Source: a virus. From it: a stretch of 64,000 bases of DNA. The stretch is taken from the IMG/VR virus record IMGVR_UViG_3300032289_002239, positions 62,001 to 126,000 of that record; one strand, given 5' to 3'. The first letter of the stretch is position 1, and every line of letters starts with the position of its first letter. A program made the translations under genes and the position numbers. Under the pieces are notes generated by a model that saw only the letters and a list, made by a program, of their open reading frames with translations, did not search any database and was not told the origin of the DNA. Shown in pieces: positions 37,801-47,169 of this stretch.

Positions 37801-40800
37801 AATCTGAAACGTCAAAAACTAAATCTTGGTCTGGGATTATTTCTATTTTTGGATTTATAGAGTAAAAATACCCAGAACCAGAAGAAGTAAAATTAATTTC
37901 TTCGGGGAATTCTAACGTGGCACCATAAGCAGAGGAAGAAAGTTTGAAACTATCTTTTGTTAGCGGAACAACAAAATATATGTTATTTGTTTCTAGTCCG
38001 CCAACCACTGAGGCAGAGACATAAATTACCTTTTCCGATGCTGTAAATCGATGGTTAGTCGAGTAAATTACATTATTAATTACATCAACACTAGATATTG
38101 TTTTTTTATTTCCACAGATTCTTTTATTAAAATCGTTATAGTAAAAAGAAATACTGGTTTGAACTCCAGAAGTAACATTAACATTAACCCTATCGTTTAT
38201 ACTAAGACCAGTACTAGAGCTAACAGAGACTGTAGCGGTTGAGGTGAATATTTCTGCAACTAATCGGTCTGGATAATTTACAGTAAAACTATGGGTAGAA
38301 CCCGTGCCAATTGACTGAAAATAAAAGTTACTCTGCCCGGATTTGATTGTAGATATCCCAATTAAATCATTATCTATTTTTGTTACAAAGAGATCTTGAC
38401 CTTGCAGTAAAGAAGTTGTTCCAATACCAGCTAATGATACTCGAATTGGTTGATTATTTTTTGAATCATAAAATAACACATCACCAGAATTCAATCCATG
38501 ATTTTTTATAAAAATTGAACCATTAGGTATTGTTACAGTGGTTTTTCCGAGACCAGGATTCAGAATATTGAGAACAGAATTCCCAGTAGTTCCTATTCCT
38601 ACTGTTTCTGATGGAACAAAATAAAATTCTTTATTCGACTTAAAATTATAAGTTGTTGAAAGCCCAACATTAAATAAAATTTTTCTTGAATTTTCATTAA
38701 GTTCTGTATTTCTTTGGTAAGTATTAACACCTACAGTTCCAGATTGATTTCTCTCTACTTTAATTCTAGATAGCTCTGAATCAATGCTTAATATTTTGAT
38801 TTTTTCACTTTCAATTGTAAAAATATCATTTTCCTTTAAAGGGAAGTTTAGATTTCCACTTACATTGAAATATGTCACAATTCCAGTTGTGGCAGTTGGC
38901 TCAACTGGCGAAGAAAGAAGTAGAGTATTTACTGAAGGCGTCGCTATTATTTTTTTGTTTATCTCATATTTTGAATTTAAAGTAAACTTTTTACTTGAGT
39001 TTATGTTATGAGGAGCAGTTAAAATTCCAATAAACTGATTTGCAAACGGAACAACTTCTAAATTATAAAAACTGCTGTAAGTAGAGCTAATGTTAGTTAC
39101 GGCTACCCCAGAAATAGTCTGGACCTTCGCTAAATTATTATCACTTAAAGTTACAACATCATTAATCTTATAATCATTCCCTTGTTTTACAATATCAATT
39201 TTATCGATTGTAGAAGATTTAGTTGTAACGATTTCAATATCTTCTTCTTTTATTTTATTTGGGTTTACAATATAATCATATGAACTATTTTTGTTTAATA
39301 GATTATATGGTGTTGTATTTCTAATTAATTTTTTGCTTAAGTTTTCAAATATTGTACTTACTTTTATATTTTTGTTTTTAAATGTTGGACCTATAATATA
39401 AGGGAATACTGGGGTAAAGTAACCATAAAAATTACTAGAAGCTACGTCATCATTAACGTCACTGATAGTCAAGAAGTATGCATATGTTCCATCGGGAAAC
39501 TCAGGAGTTTTGCAGAATCTTCCATTATGTTCATCTAAATCACCATTTCCAGTAAATTCAAAATCTTCAATAAAGAAACCTTTTGAAAATCCTACTGGTC
39601 TATTTTCAGATACTAATTTTTCATCTGATTTTAAAGAATACCCAGAAGAAAGCCTCTTAATCCTTCCAGAGTTTCCATTAGCATACCCATATGGCCCATA
39701 AATTGGATTTCCATCATATGCCCACCCAATAATAGGAGAATGAATATTAGTAGATGGTAATTCAAAACTATTGTCATTTAAATTTAAATCTCTTTGATTT
39801 AAATTTCCAACTTTTCTAGTTACTACTCTTCGTAATGATCTAGGAGAATATAAGTGACTATATTGTAATGAATCTTCTGTTCTAAAGATATATCCATCAT
39901 CCAAAGAAATATTGCGGGTGTCAATAAGTTTTTGTACTAAATTTATTCTCCTTGACCTTATTGTTACATCGAATTTAGCCTCTAATCCTTTTGGGACAGC
40001 GGTTATTGTACTGTTTTCAACTACATTTTCCCCGCCATTAACAACAACAACTTCGACTATTTTACCATTTGATAGTATTGGAGTTAAAACTATAGTACTA
40101 TTTTCTGGAATTATTTTTAAATCAGGAATTTGTTGATAATCACTTCCGGGTGAATTTATTAAAACTTTTGTTATAGTACCACCAGAAATTATTGGTGTAA
40201 ATTGAGCATTTTTACCAGATTCTATTCTAAGATTAGGTTTTTTATGATAATTTAAAACATTAGAAGAACCGTAATTAAACCCATCATTTTCTATAAATAC
40301 TGATTTTATTTTACCAGAAAAGACTGGCTGTAACTTAGCGGAAAAGTCTTGGTTAGCAAAGGTTGAGACTCCTGTTTTACCAATAATTTCAACTTTTATC
40401 TCAGGGTAATTAAAATAATGCTCTCCAACTAAATTTGAAGTTAAATTAATATATTTTTTAGTTTTAAATTGAAAATCAGGGTCAGAAATTGTCGAGATCC
40501 CTGAAAGTTTTATATTATCTTCATCAACTACGGTAACATAATATGAACTAGAGCTTGAAAGACCAGATAAAACAGTATTTTGTGGGTAATAAGTTATTAT
40601 TTCACCAGATGAATATTGATGATCTTTGATTTGTATTTCATCTGATGTGGTATTAATTCCTGAAACCTTTACTTTTTTATTTTTATACCCTTCGCCAGGA
40701 CTGACTATTTTAACATTTGCTAATTTCTTCTTTAATTTAGTTGAAACTATAGAATGAATTCCCCCACTAACCGCCGTTAGATTTACTGTGTTTATTCCAG

Positions 40801-43372
40801 CAGAAGAATCTTGTAAGGTATTATAAAGACGAATTTTTTTAGCATCTACTACTCTGACAAAATATTTTGAATTTGTACTTAAACCAGAAATATTTGGTAA
40901 TCCATCTGTCTTGTAAATTACTTTTTCATTATCTCTAAATTTATGATCATCTTCAAAACTAATAGTATCCTGGGCACTATCAACTGAAACTGCTGAATCA
41001 AATTCAATACTATGGGTAAATGTCTTTAATTCAGCGATTGCCCGAGCACCAACACCCCCGCCCCCGGTTATTGATATAATGGGAGTTTCTAAGTAATCAA
41101 ATCCTGGATTAATAATATTAATTTTGTCGAGACTTCCTTCTAAAGCAGGTATAAGAGTAGCACCAAAACCAACAGAATCTGATATAATTATTTGAGGTGG
41201 AGTTAAAATGTTATAGTCTCTACCTTCGGCTAAAACCTCAACTTTTCTTATATTACCATAGAATATTCTGTCATTTGATTTATAACTTAATGCCTCCACC
41301 CCATTGATGAATAACCCTATAGTTCCTGGTTGTATTTCTTGCTCTTCGTCTATTATTTGAGGTTGCTCTAATTTTATAAATGAATTTTTGGGCTTTAATT
41401 CAAGTCTATTAAGTTCGGTATCATAAAAATCTTTTAGTTCAATAGTGCTTTCATAACCAGGGTTTATTTGCCCATTAAAAGTGGCAAAAACAGAATCGGT
41501 TATACTTAAAGGACTTTTTGATAATTTTATACTTGTGTCACTTAATTTGTAAATATAATAAGTTCCTTCAGTGGTTATTGAATTTTCTAAATTTTTTGGT
41601 TTATAAACAACTAAGTCGCCAGTATAAAACTTATGACTTGAATTAAAAGTTATTTGATCTGTACCAGTATAATTTCCACTTGGAACATGTGATAAAAATT
41701 CTTTTATTTCTAATGGAGTCTCTAGATAAGATGGTAGAGATGGAGTTGATACATATAAATTTTGATTATAGTCAGTATATGTATTTTGAACATTAGAATT
41801 ATATTTTGATAAATACGAATATTTTTGATCAGCTATTCTTACTTTTGAAATATTTTTTCTTGCTTTATATGTGGCATTTAAATTTAATAGCTGTGTAATT
41901 TTTACTTTAATAGATTTTTCATTACTAACAAATATAACATCTCCAATAAAAGTATTGCCGTCAGAGGATTCTAATGTGAGCGAATCCCCCAAGACAAAGT
42001 TATGTGTATCAATAGTCTCAATATTATATGTAAAATCAATAGAATTTATTAACTGGACGTTTTGAACGTCATATTTAACTGGGACATTAAAAAACCAATT
42101 ATTTACTTTAAAGTCTTGTGAATCATTACCTAAAGTTTTAATTTTTATTTTTTCTTTCTTTTTATTATTATAAGTGTCGGTTAGGAAATCAATGTCTCCG
42201 AGAACACCAGTTACCCGCATTAAAACTGAAGGAGAATCGCCAGACTTCCCATAAATAAAATCCTCTGTTTTTACTTCGGTCTTTTCTGGTATATCAGAAG
42301 TAATGTTAGAGCATCCCAGAAATTGATTAATAACTTTTTCTTGATACTGAACAATTATTGTCTCTCCTGATGGCAAGTCAATTTTTAAATTCCCAGAATC
42401 AGGAAATCCAACAGTAGAATCAACATCAAGAAAGTCAGAATTTTTTAATATTTTTGAAGTTGAGAGCGTTTTGGGGTGAATACTGAATTCACTTTTTAAT
42501 GTTCCGGCAGTGTCAATATCTCTATTATAACTAAAATCAAGCCCTAATATGTAATATTTTTTGTTATCTCTCAATATTTCGCTTACTTCTACTATTGTTC
42601 CTTGAGCAGGCTCAATAAAATCAGTCTTGTCTTGGTAAATATCAGAATTTACAAGGGTATATGGATCGCCTTCAATAAGTTCTACTACTATATTTTTTAC
42701 TGTTCGATATTCAGCACTTGAAGGTCGAATTAAAAAATCTCTAGGTTTAATTACTTCAACTGTCTTACCGTATAAAGCGCCAAAAAGGATTCTAAACGAC
42801 TCATCTGAACCCTTAGAAGTATAGAAACTTTTTACATTTTTAACAAAATTAGTTATATTTAATTCACTAAAAAATTCCCGGTCTTCAAATCCAGGGGTTA
42901 TTTTTTTCTTTAACTTATATGCAAATTCCTTTAAATATAAAATACTCAGGTTTACTACAGAAGAATTGACCTGATGTGTTTCAAGGTCAGATTCAGAAAA
43001 TTCTAGATATTCTCTATCAATTTTAGTGATGCCACTAAACCCTCTGGTGCAATTTAAAAATTGAGTTCCCGTCTTAGATGTGTATAAAATAATTTCACTG
43101 TCTATTTTTAAAAGACCATAATTATCTGGAAAGCCTTCAGTTGAATCTACTGTTATGGTGCTGTCAATAAACCCAACAGGAGATGTTAAAATAGCAGAGT
43201 CTCTTAATTTAAAAATAACGTCAATATCTAGATCAGTATCTAAATTCTGAGTGATTATTTCCGTCTGATCAGAAAGATAATATTGTTCTAAAAATTTAGA
43301 AAACAGGGGATATTCTTCTCTAACAAAAGATGGAAGTTGATAATTTATGATAGAAGAAACTGGAATCCTCAT
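34880..43372 (-). CDS. Giant baseplate/tail protein with YHYH domain
   Basis: 2830 aa, the largest ORF in the window. The N-terminus MRIPVSSIINYQLPSFVREEYPLF, followed by FSKFLEQYYLSD, is typical of the large wedge-associated protein following gp6 in cyanophages (gp7 position). Around residues 1205-1320 lies a YHYH-type domain (IIGWAYDGNPIYGPYGYANG, then GDLDEHNGRFCKTPEFPDGT and YAYFLT). GxGY-type repeats and many short beta modules fill the rest. It may be a wedge scaffold and fibre fused in one chain. The assignment to gp7 is by position only. Confidence 0.75.
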   Translation of the reverse strand: MRIPVSSIINYQLPSFVREEYPLFSKFLEQYYLSDQTEIITQNLDTDLDIDVIFKLRDSAILTSPVGFIDSTITVDSTEGFPDNYGLLKIDSEIILYTSKTGTQFLNCTRGFSGITKIDREYLEFSESDLETHQVNSSVVNLSILYLKEFAYKLKKKITPGFEDREFFSELNITNFVKNVKSFYTSKGSDESFRILFGALYGKTVEVIKPRDFLIRPSSAEYRTVKNIVVELIEGDPYTLVNSDIYQDKTDFIEPAQGTIVEVSEILRDNKKYYILGLDFSYNRDIDTAGTLKSEFSIHPKTLSTSKILKNSDFLDVDSTVGFPDSGNLKIDLPSGETIIVQYQEKVINQFLGCSNITSDIPEKTEVKTEDFIYGKSGDSPSVLMRVTGVLGDIDFLTDTYNNKKKEKIKIKTLGNDSQDFKVNNWFFNVPVKYDVQNVQLINSIDFTYNIETIDTHNFVLGDSLTLESSDGNTFIGDVIFVSNEKSIKVKITQLLNLNATYKARKNISKVRIADQKYSYLSKYNSNVQNTYTDYNQNLYVSTPSLPSYLETPLEIKEFLSHVPSGNYTGTDQITFNSSHKFYTGDLVVYKPKNLENSITTEGTYYIYKLSDTSIKLSKSPLSITDSVFATFNGQINPGYESTIELKDFYDTELNRLELKPKNSFIKLEQPQIIDEEQEIQPGTIGLFINGVEALSYKSNDRIFYGNIRKVEVLAEGRDYNILTPPQIIISDSVGFGATLIPALEGSLDKINIINPGFDYLETPIISITGGGGVGARAIAELKTFTHSIEFDSAVSVDSAQDTISFEDDHKFRDNEKVIYKTDGLPNISGLSTNSKYFVRVVDAKKIRLYNTLQDSSAGINTVNLTAVSGGIHSIVSTKLKKKLANVKIVSPGEGYKNKKVKVSGINTTSDEIQIKDHQYSSGEIITYYPQNTVLSGLSSSSSYYVTVVDEDNIKLSGISTISDPDFQFKTKKYINLTSNLVGEHYFNYPEIKVEIIGKTGVSTFANQDFSAKLQPVFSGKIKSVFIENDGFNYGSSNVLNYHKKPNLRIESGKNAQFTPIISGGTITKVLINSPGSDYQQIPDLKIIPENSTIVLTPILSNGKIVEVVVVNGGENVVENSTITAVPKGLEAKFDVTIRSRRINLVQKLIDTRNISLDDGYIFRTEDSLQYSHLYSPRSLRRVVTRKVGNLNQRDLNLNDNSFELPSTNIHSPIIGWAYDGNPIYGPYGYANGNSGRIKRLSSGYSLKSDEKLVSENRPVGFSKGFFIEDFEFTGNGDLDEHNGRFCKTPEFPDGTYAYFLTISDVNDDVASSNFYGYFTPVFPYIIGPTFKNKNIKVSTIFENLSKKLIRNTTPYNLLNKNSSYDYIVNPNKIKEEDIEIVTTKSSTIDKIDIVKQGNDYKINDVVTLSDNNLAKVQTISGVAVTNISSTYSSFYNLEVVPFANQFIGILTAPHNINSSKKFTLNSKYEINKKIIATPSVNTLLLSSPVEPTATTGIVTYFNVSGNLNFPLKENDIFTIESEKIKILSIDSELSRIKVERNQSGTVGVNTYQRNTELNENSRKILFNVGLSTTYNFKSNKEFYFVPSETVGIGTTGNSVLNILNPGLGKTTVTIPNGSIFIKNHGLNSGDVLFYDSKNNQPIRVSLAGIGTTSLLQGQDLFVTKIDNDLIGISTIKSGQSNFYFQSIGTGSTHSFTVNYPDRLVAEIFTSTATVSVSSSTGLSINDRVNVNVTSGVQTSISFYYNDFNKRICGNKKTISSVDVINNVIYSTNHRFTASEKVIYVSASVVGGLETNNIYFVVPLTKDSFKLSSSAYGATLEFPEEINFTSSGSGYFYSINPKIEIIPDQDLVFDVSDSSLSFTYQGQQFSAFELKLFYDNTLLNPYDTYSLSLTGEVGITTANYILKTTDLPDKLYYTFSPINLNISPETKKGIYLDTDQINFSELVKVSSKYSGQFAVVGVTSTSFTYELNSYPEIENYSSSTSELSYTTDSLSSIGPINSIKLTKLTKTDQLPKVISIESDLGKNAVLIPFSSSIGAIKEVKKLDAGFDYTVDYTIRPKVITPVIIKISPLYHIDSVKVISTGTNYSFFPNLILIDSETRAEFSDVKLVYNENNNKISILQNINSLQDDNIEIIPTNNDNGFEIDELTYNSTTKIVTIKLKTPFKSLNEFPFGVNELFYIENVSTASTSRGYNSSKYDYNFFKVLSATPNIGGIGATFTYSLADYLEVGESPGTVDNFYTSGFVIPKKYLPTFEIKIAPNEFFIDEDIITSEGVTGKIIGKEIENNIIKIETTGTIKVGDIIYGKSSNNYFSAVDVYFVEGFVNISSNSVVTIGWKDRVGFLNDPQQRIHDSNYYQYFSYALKSEEDYSNWSDLVDSLNHTAGFKKFGNLLVNSTHDNVGIVTSQDFGTLEIINDLQEVIDVNCVVDFDLGTENYFTIDGNLRSNEIYFNSRRLQDYIESRGNKVLLIDDISDKFKPVEPEENTVVDSFKLNFIRFKKYVISVYDRLDKQHSQSLLLNLLHNGTEVAINQYAINDSQGELGYFDAEISDFDIELLFYPFETSNKIYSVNSFSFNISDSDINTGVINIGNVAQISSNKVTGIGTTTICSISTTTSAAKIILTFSDFDNNSFYSDEINYVHNGSSIVYNSYSELNLGKTIGIGTYSLYYNGGNINVDIHPFETETYDVNVLPISISGIATTTGNVFLSGNILQSSYVGVATTGIPQKSLIYSHPSDYTAGLHHIVIKDLDNNRFSSTEILGMLNTTAQEVYSVGFGELSTSNNLGVFELEYSNISGDLEIYFTSNTDINYQVRIFSTLISKFRRSESLEL

Positions 43373-45267
43373 TTTCTAATAATTGTATTTTCTGAATAAC
43401 TTGATGTTGAAATATAATTAGATCCTGTAATATCTGAACCAGAAGAAATATTGTCAGTTACCATATTTACTGTACTATTAGTAACGTTTAGCTGTAAATA
43501 CAGATCTTGTAGGCCAATAACATCGTTTGATTTTGGTATAGCCGATATTTCTATAATGTTATCAAATCCAAATTTTTTAACAGTATCTCTAATATTTATA
43601 GGGTATAAATTAATCTCTCCTGTTTCATAATTTATCTCTCCTACGTTTTGTCTTACAACATTAACTGTAGTACCATCGTCAGTTGTAAATAAGAATATTC
43701 TACCTCTTGTATTAGATATGGGGTTATCAGATAAATATACTAAAGAATTAATACCAGAAACATAAAAACCACTTGATTTTATGTTGTTACGGTTATTATT
43801 TTTGACATAAAACGAATTTCCAAAGCAAATCTCATAAGTAGCAAAGGTATTAATCGCTGCTTTTAAATTACGGCGAATTGAAATTTTTGTTATGTTTGAA
43901 GTAATAGCCTCGGAGGAATTATCAATAAGATTTAAAAATTTACTATATTTAAATCTGGCGCCATAACGATTCATGTCATTAGATTTGGCGTATATATTAA
44001 CAATGTCAATAAGATTAGACCTCAAGGCTTCTGGAGAAACAGTAAAATTAGGATTATAGTAAGCGGTTGTATCAAATTCTACATATAAGTACTTAAGATC
44101 AATGATTTCTGGGACAATTCCAGCAACAGCATATTTTCTTAAGGCGTTTTTTATGTTATTTTTAACATTGTTGGATAAAAATTCACCATTTACTGGCTTT
44201 ATACTAATAAAAACCTTGCCAAATTGAGGAGGGTTGAGATTTTCTCCACCAAAAGCGGAAATCGATTCAACTTCAGGGTAAATTTGGGCAACAATGGTTT
44301 CATAATCTGTTGATGTAACGGCCCTATTTTGAGCAGAATACAGTCTCGGAGCATAACGTTTTATTGATTCGATGGATTCTATCGATTTCCCACCAAATGC
44401 TGGACTGTTTACGGTGACTAAAGATAAGTCACTTGTAACTAATCCGCCATTATTATCAAAAATTCTTCCTGAAAATGAAAAACTATCGGATCCGTTAGCC
44501 TCTTCACCTGAATTTGTGATATAAGTAACCTCAACATAGTTACCATCTTCTAATTTTTTACCAAAAACACCATCCCCAAAGAAAATTTCGTAGTATTCAT
44601 CTTCGATTTCTTGTAGAAAGAACACTTTTGAGTCACTTTTTACTTCAAAAATGTCCCTACTAAGTGTATATTTTTGTGAAAAATTGGAATTTTGACTACT
44701 TTTGACTACAACTGAAATTAATGATGTGTCAATTCCACTATTACTTAAAATAATTCGTTTATTTTTTGAATAAGTAAAATTTTCTAGAATATAATTGCCT
44801 TCATAAACAGTAATATTATCAAAAATACCTAAACCGTCAACAACAGGCACTGTTATATCGTCTAAAATTGAAAAAACATAGTTTTTTGAATTAAAACGAT
44901 TTGTTGTTACTGATACTGTTCCTTTCTTTAAAGTTAAGGTTAAAGGATTAGTTGATAAATTATTAGTATTTACAAAAAAAGTAATATTTGCCCTAGCAGA
45001 TGTTTTTGATCGTGGAAGATAACCAATTTCTTTGGCTCTGGAAACGACATTCTCTCTTAAGGTTGCACTGTCAAGAAAGACTTCGTTTGCAATTGCACTT
45101 GCGTTATAAGAGTTTATGTAAGTATTATAAGCAAGAGTGTTAATGAGGATTGTAAAGTTTGAGCCCTCAAAATCATAATCAGTAAAATCTGAATTCGCCC
45201 TGAGATAATCTCTTATGGAAGTTTTAATTTGATCGAAATCTAGATTAGTAAACTGAGTAAGAGACAT
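43369..45267 (-). CDS. g6: Baseplate wedge protein gp6
   Basis: 632 aa (T4 gp6 is 660). Begins MSLTQFTNLDFDQIKTSIRDYL. Signature stretches FTILINTLAYNTYINSYNAS, NEVFLDSATLRENVVSRAKE and GYLPRSKTSA are those of gp6/J-family wedge proteins. The C-terminal part has YEICFGNSFYVKNNNR and GEINYETGEINL. Gp6 dimers form the inner baseplate ring. Overlaps the upstream gene g25 by one base and the next gene by 4 bases. Confidence 0.95.
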   Translation of the reverse strand: MSLTQFTNLDFDQIKTSIRDYLRANSDFTDYDFEGSNFTILINTLAYNTYINSYNASAIANEVFLDSATLRENVVSRAKEIGYLPRSKTSARANITFFVNTNNLSTNPLTLTLKKGTVSVTTNRFNSKNYVFSILDDITVPVVDGLGIFDNITVYEGNYILENFTYSKNKRIILSNSGIDTSLISVVVKSSQNSNFSQKYTLSRDIFEVKSDSKVFFLQEIEDEYYEIFFGDGVFGKKLEDGNYVEVTYITNSGEEANGSDSFSFSGRIFDNNGGLVTSDLSLVTVNSPAFGGKSIESIESIKRYAPRLYSAQNRAVTSTDYETIVAQIYPEVESISAFGGENLNPPQFGKVFISIKPVNGEFLSNNVKNNIKNALRKYAVAGIVPEIIDLKYLYVEFDTTAYYNPNFTVSPEALRSNLIDIVNIYAKSNDMNRYGARFKYSKFLNLIDNSSEAITSNITKISIRRNLKAAINTFATYEICFGNSFYVKNNNRNNIKSSGFYVSGINSLVYLSDNPISNTRGRIFLFTTDDGTTVNVVRQNVGEINYETGEINLYPINIRDTVKKFGFDNIIEISAIPKSNDVIGLQDLYLQLNVTNSTVNMVTDNISSGSDITGSNYISTSSYSENTIIRK

Positions 45268-45659
45268 TATCTTGCTGATACTAGGGCTATGTTTAATTGT
45301 TGTGGGGGTACGTCAATACCTATAATTTCATAAACAAGAGATACGTTAAATTCATTATCATCATAATTAGAAATTATATTGACACTTATTACATTTATTC
45401 TGGGCTCATTTGTTAAAACTCCTCTTATTTCAGTTTCAAGAGCAGTTGCGGTAAAGGCGTCCATATTCTCAAAAAGTAGCCTATTAACAGAACTTCCGAT
45501 TGTAGAATATGGAACCTCTCCGGTCAAAGTAAAAATTAAATTGCGAATAGATCTGGCAATAGCAGTTTCATTCTTTATGGCAATCGCATCGCTGTTTAGC
45601 GGATTGATTTTAAAAGTACCACTTATATCCTTAAACTGGTTGCTGATCCTTATTGTCAT
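45267..45659 (-). CDS. g25: Baseplate wedge protein gp25
   Basis: 130 aa (T4 gp25 is 132). The segment NETAIARSIRNLIFTLTGEVPY and a GSSVNRLLFENMDAFTATAL helix are the gp25-family signature (lysozyme-like wedge initiator, also GpW/Gp25 of other contractile tails). Immediately precedes g6 as in T4. Confidence 0.95.
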   Translation of the reverse strand: MTIRISNQFKDISGTFKINPLNSDAIAIKNETAIARSIRNLIFTLTGEVPYSTIGSSVNRLLFENMDAFTATALETEIRGVLTNEPRINVISVNIISNYDDNEFNVSLVYEIIGIDVPPQQLNIALVSAR

Positions 45660-45665
45660 ATTTTA

Positions 45666-45860
45666 TTATCTATTTAGAGTGAGTGAATCTAAGCCATAAT
45701 CCCACGAATCGAATAGTTCATTTTCTACTGGTTCTTGTTCTTTTTTAAATTTTTCATCAGTAACTTCTCTAAGAAGTTTCTTTTTTTCGGGCCTGTAATC
45801 GGTTATCAGTTGAGTGGTTCCCCACATTTCCCTCATGTAATTTACGTCTCGGTCAGTCAT
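45666..45860 (-). CDS. Small hypothetical late protein
   Basis: 64 aa: MTDRDVNYMREMWGTTQLIT... ends DSLTLNR. Charged and probably helical. First gene of the leftward baseplate operon with AAGGAG before its ATG, and it lies six bases before g25. Not recognised. Confidence 0.6.
   Translation of the reverse strand: MTDRDVNYMREMWGTTQLITDYRPEKKKLLREVTDEKFKKEQEPVENELFDSWDYGLDSLTLNR
45670..45677 (-). promoter_or_regulatory. Late-type promoter (CTAAATAG) before g25
   Basis: Minus-strand TAAATA core only 10 nt upstream of the g25 ATG and inside the end of the upstream ORF. The short spacing makes it less certain. Confidence 0.3.
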
Positions 45861-45921
45861 TTTTATTCTCCTTAAATTTGGTTTAGGAGAAACTTTTTAG
45901 GTGGTTTCTAAATCACCGTTG

Positions 45922-45929
45922 TTATTTAG
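45922..45929 (-). promoter_or_regulatory. Late-type promoter (CTAAATAA), leftward
   Basis: Minus-strand octamer in the 106-bp divergent gap, 61 nt before the ATG at 45860. It would drive the leftward baseplate operon. Confidence 0.45.
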
Positions 45930-45936
45930 TTTAATA

Positions 45937-45944
45937 TATAAATA
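45937..45944 (+). promoter_or_regulatory. Late promoter (TATAAATA), rightward, for the CTS operon
   Basis: Exact T4 late consensus on the plus strand, 22 nt before the ATG at 45967 and seven bases from the leftward promoter. Late expression is what is expected for head-packaged proteins. Confidence 0.65.
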
Positions 45945-45966
45945 CTTTTATGTAAAGACAAAAAAA

Positions 45967-46449
45967 ATGGATGAACTTTTAGAGGCTTATTTAGGGATTT
46001 ACGAAGAAAGTGAATTAGAAAAAAGAGCCAAAAAAAATAAAGAGGCTTTGGATACGGGGTTTATGCAAATGTCTGATGATGAACGAACAAAAGAAAGCAA
46101 AAGACTTGATAATTTAGCAAAAAGAGAATCATCTAGAATGAGAGAAGATTATAGTAATTTAGTTTTAGATTATTTGGTTTCTGAAGGTTATGCCGATAAT
46201 TATGATTCGGCTGCCGGTATTTTAGAGGCCATGAGTGATGAATGGTTGGCTGGGATTTTGTCAGAGGCTCCATTTGACATTTATAGAGGAAACACTACCA
46301 TTGACGATACAAAAGTAGGCTCATCAGAGCCAGTAAAGGTCAATAAAAAACCTTATAAAACTAGAAAAGGAGCCAATAGAACTGCAGATAAATTAAATCA
46401 GGATTATGGGGCAAATATCTATTCAGTGCGTAAAATTTCCGAACAATGA
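45967..46449 (+). CDS. Candidate head-processed protein, first gene of CTS operon
   Basis: 160 aa from the ATG at 45967; the frame is open from a GTG at 45901, but the promoter position supports the ATG. N-terminus MDELLEAYLGIYEESELEKR offers a gp21-type (I/L)xE site after IYE. The helical centre includes LVLDYLVSEGYADNYDSAAG and ILEAMSDEWLAGILSEA, a motif set seen in small proteins of cyanophage structural regions. The C-terminus (TRKGANRTADKLNQDYGANI) is basic. ATGA overlap couples it to the next gene. Likely virion-associated; function unknown. Confidence 0.6.
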   Translation: MDELLEAYLGIYEESELEKRAKKNKEALDTGFMQMSDDERTKESKRLDNLAKRESSRMREDYSNLVLDYLVSEGYADNYDSAAGILEAMSDEWLAGILSEAPFDIYRGNTTIDDTKVGSSEPVKVNKKPYKTRKGANRTADKLNQDYGANIYSVRKISEQ

Positions 46450-46817
46450 AAACTTATAAACAATTTATAACAGAATCACAAGAAGTATTAGATAAAATTT
46501 CTAAGGCATATGGAAAGAAACATAGAGGAGTAAATGTTGATGCTTCTTATGATCAAAAATCTAATCGAATTAGGGTAAATAATATTTGGGTTCCTCCTCA
46601 TTTAAGAAGCCAGGGAATTGGTAAAAGAATTATGAAGGGTTTGGGTTCCTATGCCGACAGGAATGATATGACCTCAACCCTTAATCAGGCCCCAGAAAAA
46701 GGAAAAAAGGCCAAATTAGCCAAATTTTATAAGTCACATGGTTATGAGCCAAATAAAGGGAGAAATAAGGACTTTACGACTAGAGATACTTTTATAAGAA
46801 CACCTAAAAAGAAATAA
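46446..46817 (+). CDS. GNAT-like acetyltransferase with capsid-targeting leader
   Basis: 123 aa. Leader MKTYKQFITE|S closely matches the T4 capsid-targeting sequence of IPII and IPIII (MKTYQEFIAE|A), with the gp21 site ITE at residues 8-10. The body carries GNAT motif A (VPPHLRSQGIGKRIM, with the Q/RxxGxG/A acetyl-CoA loop) and motif B (KFYKSHGYEP). Predicted role: an acetyltransferase packaged in the head and injected with DNA to modify a host target. Packaging is inferred from the leader and from the late promoter. Catalysis has not been shown. Confidence 0.65.
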   Translation: MKTYKQFITESQEVLDKISKAYGKKHRGVNVDASYDQKSNRIRVNNIWVPPHLRSQGIGKRIMKGLGSYADRNDMTSTLNQAPEKGKKAKLAKFYKSHGYEPNKGRNKDFTTRDTFIRTPKKK

Positions 46818-46818
46818 A

Positions 46819-47169
46819 ATGAAAACTTATAAGCAATTTATTCTTGAAGCTAGACCCCCAAAATCTGATGCGGCCGAAACAATAGCCAAAAATTTAGAGA
46901 GAAAACATAAAGGGAATTTAATTTTTAAAGTATCAACAACACCCGGCGGGGTGGTAGTACACAACTTATACGCTAAGAATAAGGGTGAAGGAACTGGAAC
47001 TGCATCAATGAATACCTTACATAAATTTGCTGATAGACATGGAAAATCAGTCAGACTAACTCAATCACCAGAACCCGGAAAGGAAAGGGATCTGCGAAGG
47101 TTTTATAGACGATTGGGATATAAACCAGTTGATGAATTAGATGGCCCATATATAAGAACTCCGCGATGA
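46819..47169 (+). CDS. Second GNAT-like protein with capsid-targeting leader
   Basis: 116 aa. Leader MKTYKQFILE|A. The fold is the same as the preceding protein but the sequence is divergent: motif A-like NKGEGTGTASMNTLHKFADR and motif B-like RFYRRLGYKPVDE. The PEPGKERDLRR segment parallels PEKGKKAKLAK in the first protein, so the two are paralogues. One base separates it from the previous stop, and the next gene overlaps by ATGA. Candidate injected effector. Confidence 0.6.
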   Translation: MKTYKQFILEARPPKSDAAETIAKNLERKHKGNLIFKVSTTPGGVVVHNLYAKNKGEGTGTASMNTLHKFADRHGKSVRLTQSPEPGKERDLRRFYRRLGYKPVDELDGPYIRTPR

